Below, in pieces: positions 17,435 through 27,597 of a stretch of 64,000 nucleotides of DNA; within the stretch, counting starts at the first letter, position 1, and every line of letters begins with the position of its first letter. The DNA lies in assembly GCF_023016085.1 (NCBI RefSeq), contig NZ_JALKBF010000001.1, forward strand, positions 2,170,001 through 2,234,000, given 5' to 3'. Source of the DNA: Aliiroseovarius sp. F47248L (GTDB taxonomy: Bacteria > Pseudomonadota > Alphaproteobacteria > Rhodobacterales > Rhodobacteraceae). Under the pieces are notes generated by a model. That model had not been told where the DNA came from and did not search any database. It saw only the letters and a program-made list of their open reading frames with translations. The position numbers were made by a program, and so were the translations under genes.

Positions 17435-18682
17435 TCAGTTCGCGTCGCGGCCTTCCGTGTCGGACATATCAAAGCCCATATACTTGGCGACGGTATATAT
17501 ATCCTTGTCGCCACGACCACACATATTCATGCAGATGATGTGATCCTCGGGCAGCTCTGGCGCGATCTTCATCACATGGGCCAGTGCATGACAAGGTTCC
17601 AGCGCGGGAATGATGCCTTCAGTCTGGCAGCACAGTTGGAAAGCGTCGAGCGCTTCCTTGTCGGTGATGGCCACATATTCGGCGCGACCGATCTCGTGCA
17701 ACCAACTGTGTTCCGGTCCGATGCCCGGATAGTCCAGTCCCGCCGAGATGGAATATCCGTCCAGAATTTGCCCGTCCTCGTCCTGCAACAGGAAAGTGCG
17801 GTTGCCGTGCAAGACGCCGGGGCGACCGCCGGTCAGGGATGCGCAATGTTCCATCTTGTCGTTTACGCCTTTGCCCCCAGCTTCAACGCCGATGATGCGA
17901 ACGGATTTGTCATCAAGGAACGGGTAAAACAGACCGATTGCATTTGACCCTCCGCCAATGGCCGCGATCAACGTATCAGGCAGCCGACCTTCGACCGCCT
18001 GCATCTGCTCTTTGGCTTCTTTGCCAATAATCGATTGGAAGTCGCGTACCATGGCGGGATAGGGATGTGGCCCGGCCGCCGTGCCAATACAATAGAACGT
18101 GTCAGCCACATTTGTCACCCAATCGCGTAACGCATCGTTCATTGCGTCTTTCAACGTGCCCCGGCCTGAGCTTACGGGAATAACCTCGGCCCCCAGCAGG
18201 CGCATACGAAACACGTTGGGCGCTTGTCGCTGCACGTCATGGGCACCCATGTAGACGATACACTTCAGGCCAAACTTGGCGCAGACCGTCGCCGTTGCAA
18301 CGCCATGTTGCCCTGCCCCGGTTTCCGCGATGATGCGGGTCTTGCCCATGCGGCGGGCCAGCAAGATCTGCCCCAACACATTGTTGATCTTGTGCGCACC
18401 AGTGTGGTTCAGCTCGTCCCGTTTCAGATAGATTTTGGCACCACCCAAATGTTTGGTCAGGCCTTCCGCAAAATAAAGCGGGCTGGGACGGCCAACATAG
18501 TGGGTCCACAGGTGCTGCATTTCGGCCCAGAAACTGTCATCCGTCTTGGCGTTTTCATACTCGGCCTCAAGGTCAAGGATCAGCGGCATCAGGGTCTCGG
18601 ACACGAAGCGTCCGCCAAAATCGCCGAACCGGCCCTTTTCGTCCGGGCCGTTCATGAAGCTGTTGAAAAGGTCGTTGGGCAT
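17435..18682 (-). CDS. trpB: Tryptophan synthase beta chain
   Basis: TrpB condenses indole with L-serine to make tryptophan, using PLP. The 415-residue product has the PLP lysine at K98 in HTGAHKINN, the phosphate-binding GGGSNAIG loop, and the N-terminal [18 protein letters not shown] segment. The C-terminus ends with CGRGDKDI. It is last in the leftward ihfB-lapA-trpF-trpB run, thirteen bases after trpF, an order typical of Rhodobacteraceae. trpA is not in the window. Confidence 0.98.
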   Translation of the reverse strand: MPNDLFNSFMNGPDEKGRFGDFGGRFVSETLMPLILDLEAEYENAKTDDSFWAEMQHLWTHYVGRPSPLYFAEGLTKHLGGAKIYLKRDELNHTGAHKINNVLGQILLARRMGKTRIIAETGAGQHGVATATVCAKFGLKCIVYMGAHDVQRQAPNVFRMRLLGAEVIPVSSGRGTLKDAMNDALRDWVTNVADTFYCIGTAAGPHPYPAMVRDFQSIIGKEAKEQMQAVEGRLPDTLIAAIGGGSNAIGLFYPFLDDKSVRIIGVEAGGKGVNDKMEHCASLTGGRPGVLHGNRTFLLQDEDGQILDGYSISAGLDYPGIGPEHSWLHEIGRAEYVAITDKEALDAFQLCCQTEGIIPALEPCHALAHVMKIAPELPEDHIICMNMCGRGDKDIYTVAKYMGFDMSDTEGRDAN

Positions 18683-18695
18683 GAGTGTGCTTCCC

Positions 18696-19340
18696 TCAGT
18701 TCGCAGCGTGGGCCGCGGCGCAGAAGGCCGCGATCAGCCTGTCATCCTTGATCCCCGGCGCAGATTCAACCCCTGACGAGACATCGACCTGTTTTGCGCC
18801 GGTGAGGCGGATCGCCTCGGCGACATTGTCGGGAGTCAAGCCCCCGGCCAGCATCCAGGGACAGGGCCAGTATTTCCGCTGCACCAGACGCCAGTCGAAG
18901 GCGATGCCATTGCCGCCGGGCAGGTCTGCGCCCTTTGGCGCCTTGGCGTCGATCAGCAACTGATCAGCCACCCCGGCGTACCGCTCGATCTGTGCGACAT
19001 CGTCCGGCCCGGCAATGCCGATGGCTTTCATCACCGGCAGACCATAGCGCGCCTTGACCTGGGCGACCCGTTCGGGGCTTTCAGCGCCATGCAGTTGCAA
19101 CATGTCGATCACTGTTTCAGACGCGATCTGGTCAAGCAGCGCATCATCAGCATTCACTGTTAACGCCACTTTCGCCACGCCGACCGGCACATCGGACATC
19201 AACTCTGCAGCGCGTTCAACAGACACATTGCGCGGGCTTTTTGGAAAAAAAACAAACCCTAAGTAACGCGCACCAGCCGCCACCGCAGCATCAACATGCT
19301 GCGGGTCGGACAACCCACAGATTTTCACATTTGCTCTCAT
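18696..19340 (-). CDS. trpF: Phosphoribosylanthranilate isomerase
   Basis: TrpF catalyses the Amadori rearrangement of phosphoribosylanthranilate in tryptophan synthesis. The 214-residue TIM barrel shows the N-terminal [26 protein letters not shown] motif with the catalytic Cys, [12 protein letters not shown] in the middle, and the C-terminal [14 protein letters not shown] and [15 protein letters not shown] phosphate-binding motifs. It lies directly upstream of trpB in the same direction. Confidence 0.97.
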   Translation of the reverse strand: MRANVKICGLSDPQHVDAAVAAGARYLGFVFFPKSPRNVSVERAAELMSDVPVGVAKVALTVNADDALLDQIASETVIDMLQLHGAESPERVAQVKARYGLPVMKAIGIAGPDDVAQIERYAGVADQLLIDAKAPKGADLPGGNGIAFDWRLVQRKYWPCPWMLAGGLTPDNVAEAIRLTGAKQVDVSSGVESAPGIKDDRLIAAFCAAAHAAN

Positions 19341-19350
19341 GATATTCAGA

Positions 19351-19701
19351 TCACTTAGTATCGTCGATCAAGGCTAACACATCGTCGCCGGTGCGTGTCT
19401 TGGGTTCGCGCAAGGTCTTAACCTCACGCGCCAACTGGTCGCGTTCTTTCCGGTGACGGGCACCTTCGGCACGTATCTTATGTTCGCGGAACCATTCCCA
19501 AACGAAGCCGATCAGAACTCCTGCTACCACACCGGCAAAAATAACGACGAACAGGGGCAAGGTCATCGACCAGCTGTATCCCAGGAATCCTGCAAGTTCC
19601 TGTGGCAGCAGATGAAGGGTGACAGTCGCCCGGTTGGCCAGTGCGACTGTGATCAGGACGACCGCAAGGGTCGCCAGAAAAGCGTAACGGATGTATCGCA
19701 T
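19351..19701 (-). CDS. LapA-domain inner-membrane protein
   Basis: 116 residues with two TM helices (about 5-22 and 45-67) and a charged, probably coiled-coil cytoplasmic C-terminus ([25 protein letters not shown]). This is the LapA domain (DUF1049) plan; in enterobacteria LapA works with LapB in lipopolysaccharide assembly control. It sits between ihfB and trpF, ten bases from each, a conserved arrangement in this group. No lapB is adjacent. Confidence 0.8.
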   Translation of the reverse strand: MRYIRYAFLATLAVVLITVALANRATVTLHLLPQELAGFLGYSWSMTLPLFVVIFAGVVAGVLIGFVWEWFREHKIRAEGARHRKERDQLAREVKTLREPKTRTGDDVLALIDDTK

Positions 19702-19710
19702 GGATACCTC

Positions 19711-19992
19711 TTACTTGCCGTTCAAACGGTCCCGCAAAAGTTTGCCGGTCTTGAAGAACGGAACATGTTTCTCTTCAACCTCGACCGATTCGCCGGTCCG
19801 GGGATTGCGCCCGATACGAGCATCCCGCTTCTTGACCGAGAATGCGCCAAAGCCGCGCAGTTCCACCCGGTCCCCCTTGGCCATCGCCTCGATAATCTCT
19901 TCGAAGATCGTGTTTACGATGCGTTCAACGTCGCGCTGATAAAGGTGCGGGTTTTCATCCGCGATCTTCTGGATCAATTCCGACCGGATCAT
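19711..19992 (-). CDS. ihfB: Integration host factor beta subunit
   Basis: IHF is a heterodimeric DNA-bending protein. The 93-residue product is a full-length HU/IHF-family protein: [17 protein letters not shown] at the start, [29 protein letters not shown] across the beta-arm, with the conserved Pro at the arm tip. The VELRGFG form and position downstream of rpsA identify IhfB rather than HU. It begins the ihfB-lapA-trpF-trpB run. Confidence 0.95.
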   Translation of the reverse strand: MIRSELIQKIADENPHLYQRDVERIVNTIFEEIIEAMAKGDRVELRGFGAFSVKKRDARIGRNPRTGESVEVEEKHVPFFKTGKLLRDRLNGK

Positions 19993-20218
19993 TCTGGTCC
20001 CCCCAATTGGCTATGTAATGGATTTTGCATCCTTATTCTGTCACAGATTATAGGAGCAAACCGCCGCGCGAGATACAAGCATTGCCATGCTGAACGGCTT
20101 TTTTTGGCAGGAAACGCGCAGTTTTTTCGGGATTTTCAGGCCGATGCCGCACCGGCAAATCACATAAGGGTCACTGTCGCAGAATTGTTGCAGCGCAGCA
20201 TAACCCGTTGATTCGAAG

Positions 20219-20250
20219 CAAAACAGCCCCACGCTTGGCACGGGGCTGTT
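20219..20250 (-). terminator. Rho-independent terminator after rpsA
   Basis: Read on the minus strand, AACAGCCCC pairs with GGGGCTGTT across an eleven-base loop and is followed by TTTT. It lies 22 bases beyond the rpsA stop and separates rpsA from ihfB, which therefore needs its own promoter in the roughly 220 bases at 19993-20218; no clear promoter motif was made out there. Confidence 0.85.
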
Positions 20251-20271
20251 CTAATTTCTTTAGGACTGGAC

Positions 20272-21951
20272 TTAGTTGTCCTGCTTCAGAGCGGCGCCAA
20301 GAATGTCGCCCAGAGATGCACCTGAATCCGAGGAACCATACTGTGCGACGGCTTCTTTTTCTTCGGCAATCTCGCGGGCTTTGATCGACAGTCCCAGACG
20401 GCGCGATTTGCTGTCCACGTTGGTCACGCGAACGTCCAGCTTGTCTCCAACCTGGAAACGCTCGGGACGTTGTTCAGCACGGTCACGCGACAGGTCCGAG
20501 CGACGGATGAAGGATTTCATGCCTTCATATTCCACTTCGATGCCGCCATCTTCGATCGAGGTCACTTCAACAGTGATGATCGAACCACGCTTCACGCCAC
20601 CAATGGCGTCTGCGAAGGGATCACCGTCCAGGGCTTTGATCGACAGCGAGATACGCTCTTTGTCCGTGTCCACTTCCGAGACAACAGCTTTGACGATGTC
20701 GCCCTTCTTGAAGTTCTGGATCGCGTCTTCGCCACGTTCGTCCCACGAGATGTCGGACAGGTGAACCATGCCGTCGATTTCGCCGTCGAGGCCAATGAAC
20801 AGGCCGAATTCGGTGATGTTCTTGACTTCGCCTTCGACCTCGGTGCCCTCGGGGTGTGTTTCTGCAAACACTTCCCACGGGTTGCGCATGGTCTGCTTGA
20901 GACCAAGCGACACGCGGCGCTTGGCGCTGTCGATTTCCAGAACCATGACTTCGACTTCCTGGCTTGTCGAAACGATCTTGCCGGGGTGAACGTTCTTCTT
21001 CGTCCACGACATTTCCGACACGTGCACCAGACCTTCAACGCCCGGCTCCAGTTCAACAAACGCACCGTAATCGGTGATGTTGGTCACGCGGCCAGTGTGT
21101 GTGCTTTCCAGTGGGTATTTGCCAGCAACCAGATCCCATGGATCATCTTGCAGCTGTTTCATACCAAGCGAGATGCGGTGGGTCTCTTTGTTGATCTTGA
21201 TGACCTGAACCTTGATGGTTTCGCCGATCGTCAGGATTTCCGAAGGATGGTTCACGCGGCGCCATGCCATGTCAGTGACGTGCAACAGGCCGTCAACACC
21301 GCCAAGGTCAACGAACGCACCGTATTCGGTGATGTTCTTGACGACGCCGTCAACTGCTTGGCCTTCGGTCAGGTTGCCGATGACTTCAGCACGCTGTTCA
21401 GCACGCGATTCTTCCAGAATTGCACGACGCGATACAACGATGTTACCACGGCGGCGGTCCATCTTCAGGATCTGGAAGGGTTGTTTCAGACCCATCAGGG
21501 GCCCTGCGTCGCGCACGGGGCGCACGTCAACTTGCGAGCCGGGAAGGAACGCAACCGCGCCGCCCAGATCGACAGTGAAGCCGCCTTTGACGCGGCCGAA
21601 GATGGCACCTTCGACACGTGCATCGTCGGCATATGCTTTTTCCAGACGGTCCCATGCTTCTTCGCGGCGAGCCATTTCGCGCGAGATGACAGCTTCGCCA
21701 CGTGCGTTTTCGGCAGAACGAAGGAAGACTTCTACTTCGTCACCAACTGCGATTTCAGGGGCTTCGCCGGGGTTAGCGAATTCTTTGACATCAACGCGGC
21801 CTTCCATCTTGTAGCCTACGTCGATGATGGCTTGGCCGGCCTCGATGGCGATGACCTTGCCTTTGACAACCGAACCCTCTTCGGGGGTGTCCATTTCGAA
21901 GCTTTCGTTCAGGAGGGCTTCGAATTCCTCCATAGTTGCTTTAGCGCACAT
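20272..21951 (-). CDS. rpsA: 30S ribosomal protein S1
   Basis: S1 binds mRNA and helps initiation on structured or weak-SD messages. The 559-residue product contains six S1/OB-fold repeats, recognisable by recurring GxVxxITxYGAFVxLxxGxxGLVHxS patterns (for example VKNITEYGAFVDLGGVDGLLHVTDM and VTNITDYGAFVELEPGVEGLVHVSEM). The ATG at 21951 is chosen over an upstream TTG because AAAAGGAA lies at a good distance from it and would be coding in the longer version. The antisense strand stays open over most of the gene, but that is an effect of codon bias. Confidence 0.98.
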   Translation of the reverse strand: MCAKATMEEFEALLNESFEMDTPEEGSVVKGKVIAIEAGQAIIDVGYKMEGRVDVKEFANPGEAPEIAVGDEVEVFLRSAENARGEAVISREMARREEAWDRLEKAYADDARVEGAIFGRVKGGFTVDLGGAVAFLPGSQVDVRPVRDAGPLMGLKQPFQILKMDRRRGNIVVSRRAILEESRAEQRAEVIGNLTEGQAVDGVVKNITEYGAFVDLGGVDGLLHVTDMAWRRVNHPSEILTIGETIKVQVIKINKETHRISLGMKQLQDDPWDLVAGKYPLESTHTGRVTNITDYGAFVELEPGVEGLVHVSEMSWTKKNVHPGKIVSTSQEVEVMVLEIDSAKRRVSLGLKQTMRNPWEVFAETHPEGTEVEGEVKNITEFGLFIGLDGEIDGMVHLSDISWDERGEDAIQNFKKGDIVKAVVSEVDTDKERISLSIKALDGDPFADAIGGVKRGSIITVEVTSIEDGGIEVEYEGMKSFIRRSDLSRDRAEQRPERFQVGDKLDVRVTNVDSKSRRLGLSIKAREIAEEKEAVAQYGSSDSGASLGDILGAALKQDN

Positions 21952-22146
21952 ATGCGTTTTGTTCCTTTTCAAGTACTATTCGGGCCGTGCGGTTGGCTCC
22001 GCAGGTCTTGGATTTTCCAATTTGGTCAACAGGTTAGCCGCAAAACAAAGAGGGCCGGTAGCTCCGACCCTGCTCGTATCCCTGCTATCGCGGTGTTTTC
22101 ACCTTATCGACAGGGGCGGGAAATACGGGGATTCTGCCAATAAAGC

Positions 22147-22171
22147 AAGGGGGATTGCGGATATCCCCCTT
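22147..22171 (-). terminator. Probable terminator after the nitroreductase gene
   Basis: A nine-base perfect inverted repeat, AAGGGGGAT / ATCCCCCTT, with a seven-base loop, lies 29 bases past the nitroreductase stop. On the minus strand it is followed by a weak T-rich tail (GCTTTATT). It would separate that gene from rpsA. Confidence 0.6.
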
Positions 22172-22199
22172 GTTTCACAAAGAGTTCCCAAATGCGAGA

Positions 22200-22829
22200 T
22201 CAGTCGATCCGGCGCAGGAAGCGTTCGTCTGGCTTGCGGACTTTTTTCATCGGCAACAACCAGTCGCCAGTTTCGTCACGATATCCAAGCGGCAGCAAGA
22301 CAACCGACCGCAATCCTTGTTGGCGCAGACCAAGGATTTGGTCCACTTTTTCAGGATCGAACCCTTCCATCGGGGTGCTGTCCACTTCAAGCTCGGCAGC
22401 GGCGGCCAGCGCAAAGCCTAGCGCGATGTAAGCCTGACGCGCGGCATGTTCGAAATTGGTTTGCGCCGCACGCGGCAAATAGGTGGCTTTGAGCTTCTTG
22501 TAATACTGGCTCAGCATTGGATTTTCACCGCCGCGCTCTTCGGCCATCTGGGTTGTCACCGCATCAATGCGGTCTTCGGTGTAGTTATCCCATGCCGCAA
22601 ACACCAACAGATGCGAGCCCTCGGTGATCTGCGCCTGATCCCAAGCAACTGGGCGGATTTTCTGACGAATCTCGTCATTGGTGATAACGAGCACTTCAAA
22701 AGGCTGAGTTCCCGACGACGTTGGCGCAAGGCGGATGGCATCCAGAATCTTATTCAGCTTGTCTTCCGGAACCTTTTTCGCAGGATCCATCTTCTTGGTG
22801 GCATAGCGCCAATTCAGTTTGTCGAGCAT
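22200..22829 (-). CDS. NAD(P)H nitroreductase-family flavoprotein
   Basis: 209 residues of the FMN-dependent nitroreductase family (NfsB/NfnB-like). The N-terminal WRYATKKMDPAKKVPEDKLNKILDAIRLAPTSSGTQPFEVLVI contains the FMN-binding R/S/S cluster, ALGFALAAAAELEVDSTPMEGFDP is the family's dimer and flavin region, and the tail has the KVRKP segment that closes over FMN. It would reduce nitro compounds or quinones in the cytosol; the physiological substrate is unknown. It lies between cmk and rpsA, in the same direction, apparently as an independent unit. Confidence 0.9.
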   Translation of the reverse strand: MLDKLNWRYATKKMDPAKKVPEDKLNKILDAIRLAPTSSGTQPFEVLVITNDEIRQKIRPVAWDQAQITEGSHLLVFAAWDNYTEDRIDAVTTQMAEERGGENPMLSQYYKKLKATYLPRAAQTNFEHAARQAYIALGFALAAAAELEVDSTPMEGFDPEKVDQILGLRQQGLRSVVLLPLGYRDETGDWLLPMKKVRKPDERFLRRID

Positions 22830-22930
22830 ATCTTACCTGTCATTCCTTGGCCGGAACCATTCCGGCAAACAAGACAGCTATGATTGCTTGACGCGCACGA
22901 CAACCGGTTAAGACGCAAGTCGGCTATGTA

Positions 22931-23533
22931 CTATCGACATGCCTTAATTGCTGAAACCGCTTTGGCCACGGCGACCTCGATCGGCAGGTCAGATGTGTCG
23001 ATGACCACTGCGTTTTCAGCTGGCTTCAAAGGAGCTTCGGAGCGTTCGCTGTCGCGTTTATCGCGCGCGATCACGTCCTCCAAAACGTCTTCTCGGGTGA
23101 CCTCAATGCCCTTTTCCGAAAGCTCAAGATATCTGCGTTCGGCACGGATTTCGGCGCTTGCAGTCACGAACAGCTTCACATCAGCGTCAGGACAAATCAC
23201 TGTTCCAATGTCGCGCCCGTCCAGAACCGCACCACCATCACGTGCGGCAAAGCTGCGCTGAAATTCAAACAAGGCTGCACGCACATCTGACAAAACCGCC
23301 ACGCGGCTAGCGGCTTGGGCGACTTCTGGCGTGCGCAGATCCCCTTCAAGATCCTTCGGTGTCAAAGCTTTCGCTGCTTGAACCGGATCGCCACCAGCCA
23401 ACACCTTGGCCCCTACAGCACGATAAAGCAGCCCTGTATCCAAATGCGCAAAGCCGAAATGATCAGCGACCGCCTTCGAGATTGTGCCTTTGCCAGCTGC
23501 AGCAGGTCCGTCAATTGCGACAGTAAAGATCAC
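22931..23533 (-). CDS. cmk: Cytidylate kinase
   Basis: Cmk phosphorylates CMP and dCMP. The product (200 residues from a GTG at 23533) has the Walker A loop GPAAAGKG at the N-terminus ([21 protein letters not shown]), the [11 protein letters not shown] substrate motif, the [22 protein letters not shown] segment and the [25 protein letters not shown] lid region. The GTG start overlaps the upstream gene's stop as GTGA and puts the Walker loop where cmk proteins have it; longer starts would overlap the upstream gene further. Confidence 0.93.
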   Translation of the reverse strand: MIFTVAIDGPAAAGKGTISKAVADHFGFAHLDTGLLYRAVGAKVLAGGDPVQAAKALTPKDLEGDLRTPEVAQAASRVAVLSDVRAALFEFQRSFAARDGGAVLDGRDIGTVICPDADVKLFVTASAEIRAERRYLELSEKGIEVTREDVLEDVIARDKRDSERSEAPLKPAENAVVIDTSDLPIEVAVAKAVSAIKACR

Positions 23534-24051
23534 CTCACAAGCCCTTTCATCCTTCGCCATAGTGCAAGGCAAAGCCCTAGGCACAAAATCAACATTGCAA
23601 TCGTCGAAACCCCAGACTTCAAAACCGTCATCAGCGAGGCTTGCGATACAAGGTCAGATGACAATGCATCAAGGTTGGTTTCAAGCATGTCGGAAACCAA
23701 TGCATCTTCACGCCAGTCAAACACAGCAGCCAGAATCGCAATGGCGGAAAAACCGACAGCCCAACGAAGCGGGAATAAACGCAAAAAGCCCAAGCTTAGC
23801 GCCAAAGCCAAAAGACCAGGATAAAACAAGTCCAGCCAGTGCTGTGGCCCTAAATACTGACTGCGTCCCCTTTCACCCAGCGCCGCCAGAAAGGCTTGTG
23901 CTTCTGCGAATGAATACCCGACCGGTCTAAGGTCAAACGGGGTTAATCCGTTGGCGTCAGATTGGATCAGTGGCAAAGACCAAAGAACAATCGCAAGATA
24001 AACTGCCATAGCCGCGACAACAGCAGCCCAGAACACCCACCTCTGAGTCAT
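23530..24051 (-). CDS. Hypothetical inner-membrane protein
   Basis: 173 residues with about four hydrophobic segments (near 5-27, 75-95, 97-112 and 145-165), separated by a periplasmic-looking loop containing [35 protein letters not shown] do not recognise a named family. It is coupled at both ends: its start overlaps the aroA stop and its stop overlaps the cmk start. Its place between two essential genes suggests conserved synteny but gives no function. Confidence 0.75.
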   Translation of the reverse strand: MTQRWVFWAAVVAAMAVYLAIVLWSLPLIQSDANGLTPFDLRPVGYSFAEAQAFLAALGERGRSQYLGPQHWLDLFYPGLLALALSLGFLRLFPLRWAVGFSAIAILAAVFDWREDALVSDMLETNLDALSSDLVSQASLMTVLKSGVSTIAMLILCLGLCLALWRRMKGLVR

Positions 24052-25400
24052 ACGTTTGACCGCACCAACTGAGCGCCAAGCCCCGCCATTAGTGGCTCAA
24101 ACACCGGGAAGCTGGTTGCGATGGGACTGCCATCATCCAGATTGATCGGCTTTTGTGACGCGAACCCAAGGCAAGCAAAACTCATCGCGATGCGGTGATC
24201 CAGAACGGTTGCCACAGTTGCGCCACCGCGCACGCCCTCCGGCCCCAACCCGTCCACGGCCCACCAATCCTCGCCTTCCTCAACCACGAGGCCAGCGGCG
24301 CGCAAGCCCTTGGCCATCGCGTCAATGCGGTCGCTTTCCTTCACGCGCAATTCATGCACACCGGGCATATTGGTGGTGCCTGTGGCGAAGGCTGCAACGA
24401 CCGACAGGATCGGGTATTCGTCAATCATGCTGGCAGCCCGCTCAGGTGGCACAACAATGCCCTTCATGTTTGGCGAGTATTTCGCGCGCAAGTCGGCAAC
24501 GGGTTCGCCACCCTCTAACCTCTCGTTTTCAAATGTCAGATCCGCGCCCATATCTTGTAAAGTATTAAACAGCCCAGCGCGGGTTGGGTTCAGGCCGATA
24601 TTGGGAACCAGAACGTCAGATCCGGGCACGATCAACGCCGCACAGACTGGAAACGCGGCTGAACTTGGATCGCGAGGAACAGCGATGGTCTGTGGTTCAA
24701 GTTCGGGTTGCCCTGTCAGCGTAACCACGCGTCCTTCATCGGTTTGTTCTACAGTTATCTCGGCACCGAAACCGGCCAACATGCGTTCGGTGTGATCGCG
24801 TGTGGCCTCTTTTTCAATAACGACAGTTTTGCCCGGCGCGTTCAGTCCCGCCAACAATACTGCAGACTTCACCTGCGCCGAAGCCATCGGCGTTGTGTAA
24901 CGCACAGCGACGGGTTCGCGCGCACCAATGATGGTCATCGGCAGCCGCCCACCTTCGCGCCCAAAGCTTTGCGCACCGAACAGCGCGATCGGATCTGTCA
25001 CTCGCCCCATCGGGCGCGACCGAAGCGACGCATCGCCGGTGAAGGTCGCGGTAATCGGTTGGGTGGCCATCGCACCCATGATCAGGCGCACGCCGGTGCC
25101 CGCATTCCCGCAGTCAATGACCTGCTCGGGTTCCGCAAAGCCGCCCACACCCACACCGTTCACACGCCACTCGCCTTCGCCCACACGTTCGACATCGGCC
25201 CCGAACGCCCGCATCGCATCGGCGGTGCCCAACACATCCTCGCCTTCCAAAAGACCGGTGATATGGGTTTCCCCGACCGCCATCGCCCCGAGGATCAGGG
25301 ATCTGTGACTGATCGATTTGTCGCCGGGCACGCGCGCCTCGCCCTTCAGCGGGCCGGATTTGCGTGACGTCATGGGAATGGCGGGGCCGTGTCCGGACAT
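24048..25400 (-). CDS. aroA: 3-phosphoshikimate 1-carboxyvinyltransferase (EPSP synthase)
   Basis: AroA joins PEP to shikimate-3-phosphate in the chorismate pathway. The 450-residue product shows [16 protein letters not shown] (catalytic Lys at residue 28), [35 protein letters not shown], and the C-terminal [17 protein letters not shown] and [12 protein letters not shown] motifs. An ATG at 25400 with a GGAG site is preferred over upstream in-frame starts that would add about 31 unconserved residues. The sequence near residues 120-126 (NAGTGVR) has Gly before the TGVR; which class it belongs to by inhibitor sensitivity was not assessed. Confidence 0.96.
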   Translation of the reverse strand: MSGHGPAIPMTSRKSGPLKGEARVPGDKSISHRSLILGAMAVGETHITGLLEGEDVLGTADAMRAFGADVERVGEGEWRVNGVGVGGFAEPEQVIDCGNAGTGVRLIMGAMATQPITATFTGDASLRSRPMGRVTDPIALFGAQSFGREGGRLPMTIIGAREPVAVRYTTPMASAQVKSAVLLAGLNAPGKTVVIEKEATRDHTERMLAGFGAEITVEQTDEGRVVTLTGQPELEPQTIAVPRDPSSAAFPVCAALIVPGSDVLVPNIGLNPTRAGLFNTLQDMGADLTFENERLEGGEPVADLRAKYSPNMKGIVVPPERAASMIDEYPILSVVAAFATGTTNMPGVHELRVKESDRIDAMAKGLRAAGLVVEEGEDWWAVDGLGPEGVRGGATVATVLDHRIAMSFACLGFASQKPINLDDGSPIATSFPVFEPLMAGLGAQLVRSNV

Positions 25401-25530
25401 ATGTCTTCTCCTGTATTCTGCGAATTCTGATAGCGCAGACATATCCATGAGACCAGAGCGAAAGGGGCGTTGACCCTCGGCCTGCGGCCTCACCCCAGGA
25501 TATTTTGGGCCAGAAGAACAGCAGGGCTTG

Positions 25531-26259
25531 TCAGGTTCGGCGGAAGGTCAAGTAATGGGGGGTGCGGCCTTCGCGCAGGGCTTTTTGTTCGTAGCGGGTC
25601 GAAATCCAGTCATCCCAAGGCGTGCGCCAGTCTGCGGGACGTTCACCCAACCATTCAAAGCCTGCGCGCGGGACCTCTTCCAGCGTTTGGCGCACGTAAT
25701 CGGGGATGTCGGTGGCGACGCGGAACTCGGCCCCTGGTTTCAACACGCGGTGGAAGGGTTCAAGGTATTCGGGTGTCACGAAGCGGCGGCGGTGGTGTCG
25801 TTTCTTGGGCCATGGGTCCGGGTACAGCAGAAAGGCCTTGTCGATGCTGTGCTCGGGCAGCACGTCGAACAGGTCACGCACATCGCCCGGATGCACAGCG
25901 ATGTTTTCGCACCCCGCCTTTCGGATCTTACCCAAAAGCATGGCGACGCCGTTGATGTAAGGCTCGCAGCCGATAATACCAACGTCCGGGTTGGTTGCGG
26001 CTTGATGCACCATGTGTTCACCGCCGCCAAAGCCTGTTTCCAGCCAGGCCGGCTTGCCACCGAAAAGGGCGTTCAGGTCAAGCTGGATGCGGTCGGGGTT
26101 TTCGTCCCAATCAACTGCACCGGGGCTGAGGGCGGCAAGATCCTTGTCCAAATACTCTTGCTGACTGTCGCGCAGGCCTTTGCCCTTTAGGCGGCCATAA
26201 AAATTACGCCACGGTGCGCCCGAGCGATGCTTGTTCGGTGTGGGGTCATCTTGTGTCAT
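25531..26259 (-). CDS. trmB: tRNA (guanine-N7-)-methyltransferase
   Basis: TrmB makes m7G at position 46 of the tRNA variable loop. The 242-residue product carries the SAM site [15 protein letters not shown], the [21 protein letters not shown] segment, and the family signature [18 protein letters not shown]. The ATG at 26259 is favoured; the longer frame adds seven residues without support. It follows metK in the same direction with an 82-base gap. Confidence 0.95.
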   Translation of the reverse strand: MTQDDPTPNKHRSGAPWRNFYGRLKGKGLRDSQQEYLDKDLAALSPGAVDWDENPDRIQLDLNALFGGKPAWLETGFGGGEHMVHQAATNPDVGIIGCEPYINGVAMLLGKIRKAGCENIAVHPGDVRDLFDVLPEHSIDKAFLLYPDPWPKKRHHRRRFVTPEYLEPFHRVLKPGAEFRVATDIPDYVRQTLEEVPRAGFEWLGERPADWRTPWDDWISTRYEQKALREGRTPHYLTFRRT

Positions 26260-26341
26260 GGCCGCGCCTATGCCGTGCAAATGGCGGTCACGTCAAGTGA
26301 CGGACCGCCCTTCTGTAGCTGCTAGTTTGCCAGTGTTTGGG

Positions 26342-27508
26342 TCAGACAGCTTTTGTGATTGCATCAACCAAGTCGGTTTTTTCCCAGCTAAACCCGCCAT
26401 CTGCATCAGGCGCGCGCCCGAAATGCCCATAGGCAGCGGTGCGCTGGTAAATCGGTTTGTTCAGGCCAAGATGTTCACGAATACCACGTGGTGTCAGATC
26501 CATGACCTGCCCGATGGCCTTTTCGATCACGCTTTCATCCACTTCGCCTGTGCGATGTGTATCAACAAGAATTGACAAAGGATGCGCGACGCCGATGGCG
26601 TATGACAGTTGCAGTGTACAACGCTTTGCCAGACCTGCAGCCACGATGTTCTTGGCAAGATAACGCGAAGCATAGGCTGCAGAACGGTCCACTTTGGTCG
26701 GATCTTTTCCCGAGAACGCGCCGCCGCCATGTGGTGCTGCTCCGCCATAGGTGTCTACGATGATCTTGCGGCCGGTCAATCCAGCGTCCCCATCCGGGCC
26801 GCCGATCACGAATTTGCCCGTTGGGTTAACATGCCAAACTGTGTCATCCGTCAGCCAACCATCAGGCAGAACGTCACGGATATGCGGGGCAACCCGCTCG
26901 CGAACGTCTTCCGGGGACATCGTTGCGTCCAGATGCTGAGTGGACAGCACAAGCGATGTGACTTCAACAGGCAGGTCATTTTCATAACGCACAGACAGTT
27001 GCGATTTGGCGTCCGGGCCCATCCAGCCTTCTGAACCGTCCTTGCGCAGTTCTGCCAGTCGACGCAAAATGGCATGGCTATATTGCAGCGGCGCAGGCAT
27101 CAACGCGTCGGTTTCGACTGTGGCATAGCCGAACATGATGCCTTGATCGCCCGCGCCTTCTTCTTTGTTCTCTGCTGCGTCCACGCCTTGGGCGATATCG
27201 GCGGATTGAGCATGTAGATAGCTATCGACATTCAGGTTGGCCCAGTGGAACCCTTCCTGTTCATAGCCGATATCACGGACGCATTCGCGCGCGATGTCTT
27301 CGACGCGCTGGATGACGCTTGCAGGGCCGCGCACCTCACCGCCAATCACAACGCGGTCGGTGGTTGCAAAGGTTTCGCAGGCAACGCGCGCCTGAGGATC
27401 TTCTGCAAGGAAGGCGTCAAGAATGGCGTCCGAGATACGGTCACAGACCTTGTCGGGGTGGCCTTCGGAAACGGATTCCGAAGTGAATACGTGGTTCTTA
27501 CGTGTCAT
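26342..27508 (-). CDS. metK: S-adenosylmethionine synthetase
   Basis: MetK makes SAM from methionine and ATP. The 388-residue product has the N-terminal [27 protein letters not shown], the [13 protein letters not shown] loop and the [29 protein letters not shown] phosphate-binding motif. Its short leader (27509-27560) matches the SAM/SAH riboswitch, so its translation is probably shut off by its own product. Upstream lnt is in the same direction; an own promoter around 27565-27597 is possible. Confidence 0.98.
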   Translation of the reverse strand: MTRKNHVFTSESVSEGHPDKVCDRISDAILDAFLAEDPQARVACETFATTDRVVIGGEVRGPASVIQRVEDIARECVRDIGYEQEGFHWANLNVDSYLHAQSADIAQGVDAAENKEEGAGDQGIMFGYATVETDALMPAPLQYSHAILRRLAELRKDGSEGWMGPDAKSQLSVRYENDLPVEVTSLVLSTQHLDATMSPEDVRERVAPHIRDVLPDGWLTDDTVWHVNPTGKFVIGGPDGDAGLTGRKIIVDTYGGAAPHGGGAFSGKDPTKVDRSAAYASRYLAKNIVAAGLAKRCTLQLSYAIGVAHPLSILVDTHRTGEVDESVIEKAIGQVMDLTPRGIREHLGLNKPIYQRTAAYGHFGRAPDADGGFSWEKTDLVDAITKAV

Positions 27509-27513
27509 GAAAA

Positions 27514-27560
27514 GTGCTCCGATTTATAAGCCCTCACCACGTCAGGAAGCCGTTGTGGCG
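27514..27560 (-). promoter_or_regulatory. SAM/SAH riboswitch in the metK leader
   Basis: On the minus strand the leader reads CGCCAC, AACGGCTTCCTGAC, GTGGTG, a short A/T-rich linker and GGAGCAC. CGCCAC (27560-27555) can pair with GTGGTG (27540-27535) to form P1. The AACGGCTTCCTG loop and the downstream GGAGCA match the core I remember for the SAM/SAH riboswitch, in which GGAGCA both closes a pseudoknot and holds the ribosome-binding bases. It ends six bases before the metK ATG, as expected for translational control. No terminator is needed or seen. Confidence 0.85.
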
Positions 27561-27597
27561 GGATATGTCTTGGCGTTACATCGCAAACCAACTGTGG

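Noticed and set aside
20470..22143. Very long open frame antisense to rpsA
   Set aside because: It mirrors the six-repeat S1 gene; the strong codon bias of rpsA leaves the opposite strand open. The translation has no domain pattern.
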